From positions 62,001 through 126,000 of IMG/VR virus record IMGVR_UViG_3300025133_000037: DNA of 64,000 nt, one strand, 5' to 3'. Made by a program: the position numbers and the translations under genes. This document shows, piece after piece, positions 26,890 through 35,648 of this stretch. The stretch's first letter is position 1. Each line of letters begins with the position of its first letter. The notes under the pieces were generated by a model that was not told the origin of the DNA, did no database searches, and worked only from the letters and a program-made list of their open reading frames with translations. The DNA comes from a virus.

Positions 26890-29800
26890 TTATTGATATT
26901 CAAACCAAAGATTGTTCTCTGTTACTTCTACCCTACATACACACGATGCATTTATATAATCGGGAGCATTTCCAACATGCATTTGAACATTTTCAACCAT
27001 ACCCGTCAGTGGTCCGTATGCTACTGCGCCAGAGCTATTTCTGCTTAATGGACCATTCGTAAAGTAAATAGCAAAATCAGATGTTATGCCTCCACCCCAT
27101 CCAGATGCATCAGTATTAATTAAGACTGGGCCTGTTGTCCACACCATATTAACGGGGGCTGCACCAAACTGCATAGTGGCCCCTGTATGAGAGCAATTAA
27201 GCCCTCCTTCGTAAGTGAAGTGAACAGACTCTTTTGTTACGCCCCCTGCGGCCTCTGTGCAATTTAATACGCCTTGAATTTTAAAAGTATAAGACGACCC
27301 CATTTTGGGTTCAAAAGCTCTTCCGTGATTAATTTTATCAATGTCTCCATCTAATAATAATTTAAAGCCTGTATTTCCAATTCCACCAATATCATAATCC
27401 CAGTGTCCAAACATTGTGAATACAAATGTTTGAGCGCCCCCGGGCTTAGACTCTCCGTGATCCGAAGCATAAAGTCCACTTATCGGATCTCCAGAACCGT
27501 CCGTAAAGCCATTGGCCGCAAAGGATCCGTCTCTTAAATCCCATGTTCCAGCGGCTTGTGATTTTTGTCCATAATTATAAGAAGAAGCCTCTCTTCCAAA
27601 TGCTCCAGCAAACGCATTTGCCTTATTGCTAAACGGTTGAGATTCTATTTTATTTTTTATACCATATGCAACAGAGCTTGCAAAAGCACCATTTATATGA
27701 TTATTCGCTCCAGCTATAATGGACGACAAGTCAGCTATGCCATCAGAAACTTCTATGACATTGTTTATTCCAGTTAAAATTCCAGCATAATGGCAATTCT
27801 CTATCATATTGCCAACATAGCCTGCTGCTGGATTATGAGAATGAGGATTAAGATCAAGAAGTGTTGATGCAGGAACTAACCCGATAGGCTCGCCTGTTCC
27901 CGGATTAAACCAAACATCCTCGCTTGATGTAGACCCCGGCCAGTAAGTCATTGGATCAACTATTGCTCCGCCACCACAAATAACTGCTCCACGCGAATCT
28001 GTTACGGAATTATAGAACCCCCCTAATATTGTAGAGAAGCATGATGTCTCACTTTGTAGGCCAGTACTCGGGAAGCCTGCTCCTGCAAATGTGCTTGTAG
28101 AAGTTAATATCTTATTATTACTTCCGCCGCCGACAGTACATAACACTCCACCTTTATTATTTGGATTAAATCCGATCTCATTATGCCAACCTCCCAGTAT
28201 GTTGCAGTGAGTTATGATTGCACCTGCGGCCTGTGCTGTTTCCATGCAGTTTGCTGACCCACCCAATATAACGCAATTGTCAATGCCAGCCTCTCCAGAC
28301 TTCATTTTGTTAAACGACCCAAACCCTATTGCGTTATGCTTAAAGCTTCCAGCTGTACATGCTATTATATTTTCATTACCGCCTAATATATATTGGTTAT
28401 AAACCGATTGGCCGCCACCACTTGGAGTCCATGCAGCTATCTTGTTATGTGTTCCGCCAAATACAAAGTTAACTCCACCCAAAGGCACTCCTGATAGATC
28501 TATATCGCCTCCTGCTATCCAGTTTCCACTCCCTCCAAATACTCCAGATCTCGGGGATGGGCCTCCAGCGGTAAAGTCCCATAATCCAGGGTTAGTACTC
28601 CATGGAGGGGGCCCTATTGAGTCAAAGGCAAAGTCAATTCCAATGACATTCTCTTCCATAGGCTGCGAGCCACCGGGCATCCCGCCGCCGCCGCCGACAA
28701 TAGAATATTCACTTACTGAACCAATCTTATTCTCTTGTCCTGCTCCAATAAAAGAGAAGGGACTATTTGCATAAATATTGTTTCTTACACCACCAACAAT
28801 TGCAGAAGATGTGGTGGCCACAATATTGGTATCACCTCCGACTACTACAGATTGAGGATGCGCCTGATTGTTCAAGCCCCCTAAAATCGAAGCATATTCA
28901 TACGCCCAATTTCCTATGCCTCCACCGATTGTTGCATATTCTGAACCAATAATAACCTTATTATTGCGCCCACCAGATATAGCAGAGTATTCTGAGTTAT
29001 CGTCTATAATATTATTGCGCCCCCCAGATATAGCAGAGTGCGACGAAGATAACTCTATGCGATTTTGCCTCCCGCCTGATATAGCGGCATAATTTGATTT
29101 GGCCCTATTATCCATACCTCCTGATATCGTAGAGTGACTGCTATTTAATTGGTTATCAATACCTCCTGATATAGTAGAATAATCATTAGAGTTTGTAATT
29201 AAATTATCACTACCTCCTGATATAGCAGAGTGGTCCGAGCCGGATTCAATTTCATTATTTTGCCCTCCAGAAACCGTAGACCAATTGCCCTGAACCTGAT
29301 TCGCCTGACCTCCAGATAGCGTTCCGTACATGGAACTATCTACATGGTTTCCTCCGCCACCGGAGATTACGCTACCAACATCTCCCGGAATTGCGCTACC
29401 AATTACATTAGCTTGCCCACCAGATATGGTATTTATACTTTGAGCACAAGAATTGCCTATGCCACCGGCAATAACTGAACCATTCCCCGTATCGGTAATT
29501 AAGTTATTCTCACCGCCAGCTACAACAGAGAAGCTTGCCTCTGCTTTAGTGTTGCTTCCAAATGCAACCGAATAAGGACCTCGATTATCTTCGTCCCACT
29601 GTGGGCCTGTGACGCCACCTGCCCTAAAGGCTCCTTTGCTCTTGTCAAACAAGAATCTATTGTCGCCATCAATATGCGTTGGCTCTCCTGGGTCATTGAT
29701 ATCTTCAAGAGAAGATGATCCAAAGACAAAGTCCAGCCCCGTACTAGGGGCCCACACTCCAGCTATATCTACATATGCTGACCCATCCCAATACTGGTGT

Positions 29801-30252
29801 CTTTGCCTGACAACAGGATGCTCAGGGCCTCCTGAGTATGCGGTATATTCTGGAGGAAAACCATCAAAGTCTTCCTCTACAAATACAAGATCTGCCCTAA
29901 TGCCTCTGAGGTCTAAGTAATAATAAGTAGATCCACCTGACTCATAAGACTCAGGAATTGCCTCATTTACATTTACTGTTTCACGAACATTATTTCTATG
30001 AACAGCTTGATCTGCAAGGTTTTCATGCAGAAGCTTATCTTCAACATGTTCGACCAAATTAACCAACGGAGCATGTCCATCAATGTTCTGACCATCATGC
30101 ACGTGTCCACGTATACGCGGATCTTCTGGGTCCATAGAAGAAGCCTCACCAGATCCGTACAGTCCTCCGAAAATGGAGTTTGCGAAATCTGCTGTGACTA
30201 CTGTAACTGTCGACTCAAATTTTGTAAGCTTTCCGTCGCTATCTGCGGCCAT
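26890..30252 (-). CDS. Fibre-like protein with YadA/left-handed beta-roll type SGG-x-x-N repeats
   Basis: A 1120-residue protein. Its first 80 residues match the anchor of the adjacent 1978-residue protein. Residues about 240-900 contain more than 25 repeats of roughly 14-17 residues built on S-x-I-S-G-G-x-x-N-x-I, the pattern of trimeric autotransporter head domains that wind into left-handed beta-rolls. The last 250 residues form a different, probably receptor-binding, region. Such repeats would make a long trimeric fibre. The ribosome site is AAAGGATTT. It sits directly upstream of its paralogue with a 13-base gap, so both are made together. Confidence 0.87.
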   Translation of the reverse strand: MAADSDGKLTKFESTVTVVTADFANSIFGGLYGSGEASSMDPEDPRIRGHVHDGQNIDGHAPLVNLVEHVEDKLLHENLADQAVHRNNVRETVNVNEAIPESYESGGSTYYYLDLRGIRADLVFVEEDFDGFPPEYTAYSGGPEHPVVRQRHQYWDGSAYVDIAGVWAPSTGLDFVFGSSSLEDINDPGEPTHIDGDNRFLFDKSKGAFRAGGVTGPQWDEDNRGPYSVAFGSNTKAEASFSVVAGGENNLITDTGNGSVIAGGIGNSCAQSINTISGGQANVIGSAIPGDVGSVISGGGGNHVDSSMYGTLSGGQANQVQGNWSTVSGGQNNEIESGSDHSAISGGSDNLITNSNDYSTISGGIDNQLNSSHSTISGGMDNRAKSNYAAISGGRQNRIELSSSHSAISGGRNNIIDDNSEYSAISGGRNNKVIIGSEYATIGGGIGNWAYEYASILGGLNNQAHPQSVVVGGDTNIVATTSSAIVGGVRNNIYANSPFSFIGAGQENKIGSVSEYSIVGGGGGMPGGSQPMEENVIGIDFAFDSIGPPPWSTNPGLWDFTAGGPSPRSGVFGGSGNWIAGGDIDLSGVPLGGVNFVFGGTHNKIAAWTPSGGGQSVYNQYILGGNENIIACTAGSFKHNAIGFGSFNKMKSGEAGIDNCVILGGSANCMETAQAAGAIITHCNILGGWHNEIGFNPNNKGGVLCTVGGGSNNKILTSTSTFAGAGFPSTGLQSETSCFSTILGGFYNSVTDSRGAVICGGGAIVDPMTYWPGSTSSEDVWFNPGTGEPIGLVPASTLLDLNPHSHNPAAGYVGNMIENCHYAGILTGINNVIEVSDGIADLSSIIAGANNHINGAFASSVAYGIKNKIESQPFSNKANAFAGAFGREASSYNYGQKSQAAGTWDLRDGSFAANGFTDGSGDPISGLYASDHGESKPGGAQTFVFTMFGHWDYDIGGIGNTGFKLLLDGDIDKINHGRAFEPKMGSSYTFKIQGVLNCTEAAGGVTKESVHFTYEGGLNCSHTGATMQFGAAPVNMVWTTGPVLINTDASGWGGGITSDFAIYFTNGPLSRNSSGAVAYGPLTGMVENVQMHVGNAPDYINASCVCRVEVTENNLWFEYQ
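28780..29530 (-). repeat. Degenerate DNA repeats encoding the beta-roll
   Basis: On the plus strand the phrase cctcctgatatagta/cagag recurs roughly every 40-60 bases, for example near 28974, 29024, 29119, 29162 and 29216. The units are coding repeats of the SGG-x-x-N protein motif and vary in length, so they are not a CRISPR array. Near-identical units could recombine and change fibre length. Confidence 0.7.
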
Positions 30253-30262
30253 TGCAAATCCT

Positions 30263-30547
30263 TTACTCTATATTTTTAAAGTGTTTCTTTATCTTGTCAC
30301 TCACTTTAAACTTTACGGACTTGTATGACTTTAAGATCATTTCTTCTTGAGTTTTCGGGTTTCTTACAGGACGTGGAGAGTGAGTGTATAAATAGTATTT
30401 TCCAAAGCCTACCAAAGAAACCTCCCCCTCCTCCTCTAAAGATTCAATTATCGAGTCTATTAAGGCATCAATAGCCTGCAAAGCCTCTTTCTGAGACAAA
30501 AGAGTTTTTGAAGCAACCTTTTTCGCTAAATCTTTTTTATTTACCAT
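30263..30547 (-). CDS. HU/IHF-family DNA-binding protein
   Basis: A 94-residue HU-like protein. It has the helical N-terminus (NKKDLAKKVASKTLLSQKEALQAIDALID), the core EGEVSLVGFGKYYLY, and the DNA-contacting arm with RPVRNPKTQEE, then a basic C-terminus. HU proteins bend and compact DNA; phage versions act in replication, packaging or gene control. It lies ten bases upstream of the fibre gene. Confidence 0.93.
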   Translation of the reverse strand: MVNKKDLAKKVASKTLLSQKEALQAIDALIDSIIESLEEEGEVSLVGFGKYYLYTHSPRPVRNPKTQEEMILKSYKSVKFKVSDKIKKHFKNIE

Positions 30548-30609
30548 CTTTATTCATCCCTACAAGTGCGTGCGCGCGTGACGATACAATCTTAAATATT
30601 AATAGTAGC

Positions 30610-30831
30610 CTAAATGATATCATCATCATCAAATTTATCAGCATATAATTGCGATTCTTTATAGTCTGATTCTAACTCATCTTGCCTTTCTAAATAATAT
30701 CTATATACCGTAGAGAGATCCCCATCGTCCATGCCGCTGGAGTCAATACCATAATTCTCATATATACGATTAACCTTTTTTTTAAGCCTCTCTATTTTTT
30801 CGGTATCGCTTATCCTCTCCTTGTTTGACAC
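30610..30831 (-). CDS. Small acidic hypothetical protein
   Basis: A 73-residue acidic protein (MSNKERISDT start, DDDDII end). The GTG at 30831 is preferred because GGAG lies six bases upstream; an in-frame TTG four codons earlier has no site. Helical and charged throughout. Function unknown. Confidence 0.65.
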   Translation of the reverse strand: MSNKERISDTEKIERLKKKVNRIYENYGIDSSGMDDGDLSTVYRYYLERQDELESDYKESQLYADKFDDDDII

Positions 30832-30852
30832 GTTGATCTCCAAACATCAAGC

Positions 30853-31227
30853 CTAAACTTGATCTGCCTTCTTAACTATCTCGCGGCATACATCGACCAT
30901 GCTCTCTACTGTCATTTTTAACTTCAAAGCATTAACGCAATACGCACACCATACAACATTCCCCTCAACATATCCTAACTCCGGATCAATACAATCCAAT
31001 GACATCTTAAACGGGTCATGTGTTCTTTCTTTATTTTCTTTAACAATATTTAATTGAATATCAGAGTAAAAGCATCTTCCGCTTTGCTCCTCAAATAGAG
31101 TTACGATAAAATCTTTTGTTATATCAAAAGGAATACCTTTTTTAGACGCTCTACTCCTAGCATTTGAAACAGCTCTTCCAAACATTATACTAGGATATTC
31201 TAAACATTTTTCTCTCCACGTATACAA
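30853..31227 (-). CDS. HNH-endonuclease-like protein with altered active site
   Basis: A 124-residue protein that matches the phage HNH-like pattern: SRASKKGIPFDIT, then GRCFYSDIQL, SLDCIDPELGYVEGNVVW and CVNALKLKM. In typical members the core reads (L)DRIDSSKGYV..NV and uses nearby His residues; here the canonical first His is not evident, so activity is uncertain. It starts at TTG behind GAGGAG, next to the KH gene stop. It could be a small nicking or homing enzyme or a non-catalytic DNA-binding derivative. Confidence 0.72.
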   Translation of the reverse strand: MYTWREKCLEYPSIMFGRAVSNARSRASKKGIPFDITKDFIVTLFEEQSGRCFYSDIQLNIVKENKERTHDPFKMSLDCIDPELGYVEGNVVWCAYCVNALKLKMTVESMVDVCREIVKKADQV

Positions 31228-31228
31228 C

Positions 31229-31498
31229 TTAGCTCTCCTCTGCCTCTTCTACAGGCTTGTTAAAAACATTAACCATAAGTCTAAGCCCAGCCTTTGCGCC
31301 AGAAGCTTTCGCAACTGTTCGTATCGCATTAGCAATTCGGCCCTGCTTCCCTATAACCTTTCCAACATCATCTTTGCCTACTCTGATTTCAAACAGGAGG
31401 CCCTTCTCTGGATCATTGGATTCGGTCACAATCACTGCTGATTCATCATCGACTATACTTGTCACCATAACGGTGAGCAATTCTTTTACACTACTCAT
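31229..31498 (-). CDS. KH-domain RNA-binding protein (KhpA/YlqC-like)
   Basis: An 89-residue single KH domain. The GxxG loop is seen in GKVIGKQGRIANAIRTV, with the preceding beta strand LLFEIRVGKDDV and following AKASGAKAGLRLMVNV. KhpA-type proteins bind RNA and affect translation and cell division in bacteria. A phage-borne copy could modulate host or viral RNA. GAGGAG precedes the ATG; it lies between Hsp20-like and HNH-like genes. Confidence 0.9.
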   Translation of the reverse strand: MSSVKELLTVMVTSIVDDESAVIVTESNDPEKGLLFEIRVGKDDVGKVIGKQGRIANAIRTVAKASGAKAGLRLMVNVFNKPVEEAEES

Positions 31499-31499
31499 T

Positions 31500-32003
31500 T
31501 CAAATCTCCTCTATATTAATTTTGGTCAACTCAACTTCAGATTTTCTCGGAATAACAACCTCAAGCAATCCATCTTTCATAGAAGCTTTGGCTAAAGTTA
31601 GGTTAAATAATGGATTTATAAAATACTTTGCCTTAAAATTTCTTCTGGCAATACCCCTAACTATCATGCCGTTCTGTACGCCAATTACCGGGACTTTAGC
31701 GGGGTACTCACCCTCTGGTGTCTCGATACTATTGTCGCTTTCCACAGGCGAAATCTTATTGCCCAAGCCCTCTATATAAAGCTCATTGTTTTTAGTGTTA
31801 ACTGATACGTCTGATGGAGAATATCCCGCTAAGGCAAACGCCATATGGAACCCTCCTTCATCACACCACTGGTCACACCTTGGAAACTTTCCAGCAGAAG
31901 TGGCCTTTTTATGCGTAGCTACATCTCTAAAGAATTCATCATCAGCCCATAATAAGTCTAAGACCCTGCCAGGGATAGACACTCTACTCATCGTATCTTT
32001 CAT
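31500..32003 (-). CDS. Small heat-shock protein (Hsp20/alpha-crystallin-like)
   Basis: About 167 residues. An alpha-crystallin-type domain is seen in the GFHMAFALAGYSPSDVSV strand pattern, NELYIEGLG, and the C-terminal FNLTLAKASMKDGLLEVVIP, which is the family signature (A-x-x-x-D-G-x-L). The middle insert (about residues 75-110) is unusual. The ATG at 32003 has GGAG upstream, and translation overlaps the end of the membrane-protein gene. Many cyanophages carry Hsp20; it would help protect virion or host proteins from aggregation. Confidence 0.8.
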   Translation of the reverse strand: MKDTMSRVSIPGRVLDLLWADDEFFRDVATHKKATSAGKFPRCDQWCDEGGFHMAFALAGYSPSDVSVNTKNNELYIEGLGNKISPVESDNSIETPEGEYPAKVPVIGVQNGMIVRGIARRNFKAKYFINPLFNLTLAKASMKDGLLEVVIPRKSEVELTKINIEEI

Positions 32004-32316
32004 TGCTTTCATCTCCATTTTCAAAAGCTGTATCAAAATATATTCCAACCGAATCAACTGCCCCAACAATGCTGTGAGTGGACCAACTAAAAAGGCTGGT
32101 TATTGTCGCTGCCCATAAAGGATTTATATCATAAAAACCAGAGGCAATAAGTCCAACCCAAAAGCCAGAGCACATTGTGCAGTTAATTAGTTCTCCTAAA
32201 TAAGCTGATCTATTTTCTATAAACTTCCTAATAGGCTCTAAGAGGGCGCTTGCTACCAGGATAATAGTAAGGCCAGAAGAACCTAATGAAAATATTAAAA
32301 ACTCAACTATACTCAC
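31984..32316 (-). CDS. DUF1360-like small membrane protein
   Basis: A 110-residue protein with three likely membrane segments. The LINCTMCSGFWVGLI motif (Cys-x-x-Cys) is characteristic of DUF1360 proteins found in phages and Bacillus. GTG at 32316 has GGAG six bases before it. It is the first gene behind a good sigma-70-like promoter. Function of the family is unknown; spore-coat and phage members exist. Confidence 0.75.
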   Translation of the reverse strand: MSIVEFLIFSLGSSGLTIILVASALLEPIRKFIENRSAYLGELINCTMCSGFWVGLIASGFYDINPLWAATITSLFSWSTHSIVGAVDSVGIYFDTAFENGDESNERYDE

Positions 32317-32336
32317 AAACAACTCCAACTAAGTTA

Positions 32337-32365
32337 TATATACTTAATATATCCATTATTATCAA
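32337..32365 (-). promoter_or_regulatory. Sigma-70-like promoter for the DUF1360/Hsp20/KH genes
   Basis: On the minus strand TTGATA and TATATA are separated by exactly 17 bases in AT-rich DNA, ending about 20 bases before the GTG at 32316. The spacing and hexamers match host housekeeping promoters. The position after a terminator-like hairpin supports it. Confidence 0.55.
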
Positions 32366-32436
32366 TAATATTTTACTAACTCCAACCTACATCTAAATAA
32401 ATTTTGCTGCTAAATTTTGTAAAACTTTTGCCCGAG

Positions 32437-32459
32437 AAAGCAGGGATCGTTCCTGCTTT
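32437..32459 (-). terminator. Terminator-like hairpin after thyX
   Basis: AAAGCAGG and CCTGCTTT form an 8-bp stem with a 7-base loop just after the thyX stop. T residues follow on both strands, so it could work in either direction; the T run in the thyX direction is short. Confidence 0.55.
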
Positions 32460-32464
32460 TATGT

Positions 32465-33163
32465 TTATTTGCGGTTTGCCTCTTTATACTTAGAGATAGC
32501 AACGGGCCATAAGCCCTCGGCTATTTCAAGGCAAGCTTCCGCGACTCTTTGTATCTCCAGTTGAGCACCAGCATGTGTTCTTAGCTCAATAAACTTTAAT
32601 AAATTGTTCAAATTAACTGTTCCGTAATATTCTGTATACATATTTTGAGGCAATACACCCCTTGCCTGCTCACGACACACCCCTGCTTCAATCATTCTAT
32701 TGAAGAGATCGAGAGACATTTGATGATGTAGACCAACCATTTCATCACAATCACTGCCACAAGAAAGAACTGGGTTAATTAACTCTTCAGCGTTGCTTGC
32801 CTGTCTGTTAGCTTCGTGTTGTGTTCTGAACTCTGGTGTCTCATAAAACTTAATATCTACATCTGTATACCGCCTTGATATTTCATTATAACTCCAAGTG
32901 CGATGCCTGTGATGTTGGCTTCTAACATACAATGGAACTACAAAGCAAAGGGTAATAACATTATGTTCAAAAGTGCTAGTATGACGATGTTTCGCTAAAT
33001 ATGAAATAAGCTTTTCATCTTGCTTATCTAGCTCATTCTTCCGTCGTCCAAAGCTAACACGTGCGCTATTAACTATAGTCAAGTCTGTCCCCATATGGTC
33101 CACGTACTCAACTCGGCCTATGCCATCTGAATACAGATAAATAGCGTTTTTAACCTGCCCCAT
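32465..33163 (-). CDS. thyX: Flavin-dependent thymidylate synthase
   Basis: A 232-residue ThyX, making dTMP from dUMP with methylene-tetrahydrofolate and FAD/NADPH. The ThyX motif RHRTWSYNEISRRY lies near residues 85-98, and the N-terminal HTSTFEH motif and C-terminal LRTHAGAQLEIQ substrate-binding motif are intact. The ATG at 33163 is chosen for its GGGGAG site; it overlaps the end of the M16 peptidase gene by 14 bases. ThyX is common in large phages and supplies dTTP for viral DNA synthesis. Confidence 0.96.
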   Translation of the reverse strand: MGQVKNAIYLYSDGIGRVEYVDHMGTDLTIVNSARVSFGRRKNELDKQDEKLISYLAKHRHTSTFEHNVITLCFVVPLYVRSQHHRHRTWSYNEISRRYTDVDIKFYETPEFRTQHEANRQASNAEELINPVLSCGSDCDEMVGLHHQMSLDLFNRMIEAGVCREQARGVLPQNMYTEYYGTVNLNNLLKFIELRTHAGAQLEIQRVAEACLEIAEGLWPVAISKYKEANRK

Positions 33164-34379
33164 CAGACTCCCCTCTGCATACAAGGAGCAACTGCCTATC
33201 TTGATCAAAGACTATATTCGCAGCCTCCGTTACATCACTGGTCGTTACCGCATCAATGTTGTTCATGTAATCCTCTATAGTCGGAATGTTCTGCAGCCTT
33301 CTTTTGATGGCCCAATATGCAAGGCTATAACTATCTTCTATTGCAGAATAGAATGAAGATCGAATCTTATTCTTGGCCCTCTGGACCTCTTCCTCTGTTG
33401 GCATTTCTAGTTTAATCACATTCAGCTGCTCGTCCACTACTTCTACTGCCTCTGGTAAGTTAGCCTCTCTTGTGGAGAACTCAACCAAACTAACCCCTCC
33501 ATGCTGCCAATCTGTATTCCCGCTCGATATACCATATACCAAGCCTCGCTTCTCTCTAACCTCTGCGAACAAACGACAGTCCATGCCCCTGCCCAAGATT
33601 GTCATTAAAACCTGCACAGCACCATCTATCTCTGATGCAACATTTACAGATGGCATACCCATCCATACATATGAATGCTCCAAGCCACCCTTAGTTATCT
33701 CCATATATCTTCCTCCAGAATAATCTGAATTGTATACAGGATAATCTGAATCAAAAAACTCATAATTACTTGTAATCTTTCCGGTTGCCGGACCAAAATA
33801 CTTATTAAGCAAAGCCTTAGAATCCTTCTTGCTTAAGTTGCTACATATCGAAACAACGGCATTCTTTCGATTACAAAACTCTTTATGGAATCTTTTTAAC
33901 TCATCTGTTGTAAATTTAGATATACTGTCTTGTGTTCCGAGAACAGGAAGCGCCAAGTAGTTATTAAAAAAGGTTTCAGAAAAAGCTCTCCATATATAAT
34001 GAGAAGGGTCGTCAGTGGAGGACAGTTCCTCCTCCTTGACGACCTCTATCTCCCGCATTATTTCTTCTTCTGGGAAGATGGGATTAAACACCATATCAGA
34101 AAGAATCTCTATACATGGCTCTAAATTTTCATATGGAACGGATACATAATATGCTACTGATTCGTGAGAAGTAAAGGCATTTGAGTGCCCTCCTAAAAAC
34201 GCAATCTCCCTCTGTATTTGAAGGCTGTTTCTTTTGTTCGTACCCTTGAACAAAGAATGTTCAAGCATATGGGCAATTCCAGGGTTATACTCTCCAGGCT
34301 CTTCAACTCTGGAGCCAGCATCAAAAGAGACTATTATTGTCGCTAATCTGCTATGTGTTTTGGATATTTCATGAATCAT
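33150..34379 (-). CDS. M16-family zinc metallopeptidase
   Basis: A 409-residue protein with the inverted zinc motif HMLEH at residues 37-41 and a downstream EIEVVKEE that supplies the distal zinc-binding Glu. A central G-GLVYG-type segment (EKRGLVYGISSGN) matches the C-terminal half of the family. Size fits the single-unit bacterial M16B type, related to mitochondrial processing peptidase. The ATG at 34379 is used because GGAAGG precedes it and the longer reading would start inside a terminator. M16 enzymes cut short peptides or presequences; target in a phage is unknown. Confidence 0.93.
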   Translation of the reverse strand: MIHEISKTHSRLATIIVSFDAGSRVEEPGEYNPGIAHMLEHSLFKGTNKRNSLQIQREIAFLGGHSNAFTSHESVAYYVSVPYENLEPCIEILSDMVFNPIFPEEEIMREIEVVKEEELSSTDDPSHYIWRAFSETFFNNYLALPVLGTQDSISKFTTDELKRFHKEFCNRKNAVVSICSNLSKKDSKALLNKYFGPATGKITSNYEFFDSDYPVYNSDYSGGRYMEITKGGLEHSYVWMGMPSVNVASEIDGAVQVLMTILGRGMDCRLFAEVREKRGLVYGISSGNTDWQHGGVSLVEFSTREANLPEAVEVVDEQLNVIKLEMPTEEEVQRAKNKIRSSFYSAIEDSYSLAYWAIKRRLQNIPTIEDYMNNIDAVTTSDVTEAANIVFDQDRQLLLVCRGESDGAG

Positions 34380-34401
34380 AAGGCCTTCCACATTAAATAA
34401 A

Positions 34402-34432
34402 AAAGGGTGGGAGCATTTTGCTCCCACCCTTT
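34402..34432 (-). terminator. Strong rho-independent terminator
   Basis: AAAGGGTGGGAGC and GCTCCCACCCTTT form a 13-bp stem with a 5-base loop, followed on the minus strand by TTTTTTATTT. It lies four bases after the VWA gene stop and ends the MoxR/VWA operon. Confidence 0.9.
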
Positions 34433-34435
34433 ATG

Positions 34436-35578
34436 CTACCGAGTCTTTTGTTCAATAACTACCTTTTTTCCATAAGGGAACTCTACGTCCTTATCTTGCT
34501 CGCAGACTGCCCATAAAACCCTAGTCTTTGGCTTACTTGGGAATGGAGCATAACCATCTGTGAAGATGGCTAATCCATCATATTTTAATTCATCTGCCAA
34601 CTCAATTACCGGACTAAAACAAGTTCCTCCTCGACCCACTATGTCAATTTTGCTTGACTTTTTGCTGAAAGGCTTTGGGTCGTCATAGATTTGGGTATCA
34701 AACTGAATGAAATCGACTTCCACATGGTCAATCATTCCATTCAACTCCGCAGCAAAATATTCTAACTGTGAATTAGACACTGAACCAGAAGTATCAAAGG
34801 CAACTAACAACCTGCTTGTATAGTTTCTCTTTGTGCCGGGAGAGACAAAGCCATACCTTCTATTGGGCCTCATACGAGTATTCTTTCGTCCCATTAGAAT
34901 GAGCTTATTAATGAACCACCTAACTTCTTTCTTCCAGTTTACAACCGGCTTATTGGCAGCTATAATCTGCGCTGCAAGGTTTCCATTAATATTCCCCCAA
35001 CCTTTCTTCTCCTGCTCTTTAATTGCCTTTTCTGCAATATTACGAATCTTCTCTTCTACAATATCATCATCAAATTCATCCCACATAGAGTGGTCGTCAA
35101 CAGTGTCGCCCTTTCCTTCAATGAGTTGGTCAAAGTCCTTACCTTGACCCTCGCATTCTTTCTTTAGCTTCTCATAATACCACTCAGAAGACTCATTGTT
35201 ACTAAGTCCAAACTGATGAGGATAAAGTGCTCCCTCTGGAAGCCCCTCAATATGACAATTAATAGCGCAATCTGCCGCAATATTATATCCTCGCGGATTA
35301 TAAGCAAAATGCTTTGCGCGAGTCAAATGATGCAATAGTATATGCAGAGCCTCATGCTTTAGAACGCTTCTCAATTCAGTCGATGAAAGCTTTTGAATAA
35401 AGTCTGGATTATAATACAGAGCCAAATCCACTCGCCTAATAACTCCGACCGCAAGAGTAGGCATCTTTGTGGTTTCCTTTTTATTCAGATGAAGGAAAAC
35501 CTCTCCGTATAAAGGCTGAAAAGTTACGAGTTTAGAAATCGCTGACTCAAGCCTGTTTTTTATTTGTGCGTTTGCCAT
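34436..35578 (-). CDS. VWA-domain protein with N-terminal HExxH metallopeptidase-like domain (DUF2201 type)
   Basis: A 380-residue protein. The N-terminal half holds HEALH at residues 75-79, the zincin motif of the DUF2201 family, followed by the AADCAINCHI helix typical of the family. The C-terminal half is a VWA domain with MIDAS residues FDTSGSVS near 260, GRGGTCF, and FTDGY. GGAGG precedes the ATG. The upstream gene encodes a MoxR-type AAA+ ATPase; such pairs act as metal-insertion or protein-remodelling chaperones. A single terminator closes the two-gene unit. Confidence 0.9.
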   Translation of the reverse strand: MANAQIKNRLESAISKLVTFQPLYGEVFLHLNKKETTKMPTLAVGVIRRVDLALYYNPDFIQKLSSTELRSVLKHEALHILLHHLTRAKHFAYNPRGYNIAADCAINCHIEGLPEGALYPHQFGLSNNESSEWYYEKLKKECEGQGKDFDQLIEGKGDTVDDHSMWDEFDDDIVEEKIRNIAEKAIKEQEKKGWGNINGNLAAQIIAANKPVVNWKKEVRWFINKLILMGRKNTRMRPNRRYGFVSPGTKRNYTSRLLVAFDTSGSVSNSQLEYFAAELNGMIDHVEVDFIQFDTQIYDDPKPFSKKSSKIDIVGRGGTCFSPVIELADELKYDGLAIFTDGYAPFPSKPKTRVLWAVCEQDKDVEFPYGKKVVIEQKTR

Positions 35579-35648
35579 ATTATAAGCCTCCTAAAGCTAA
35601 GGCACCTGTTGTCCCTGTGCCTTCCCGTGGGTGATGAAAAACCTAAGA

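Noticed and set aside
28780-29530. CRISPR-like array
   Set aside because: Repeats are coding, of unequal length, in one long frame with a known protein repeat pattern.
34380-34427. Longer N-terminus for the M16 peptidase
   Set aside because: That start lies inside a terminator stem; ATG 34379 has GGAAGG.
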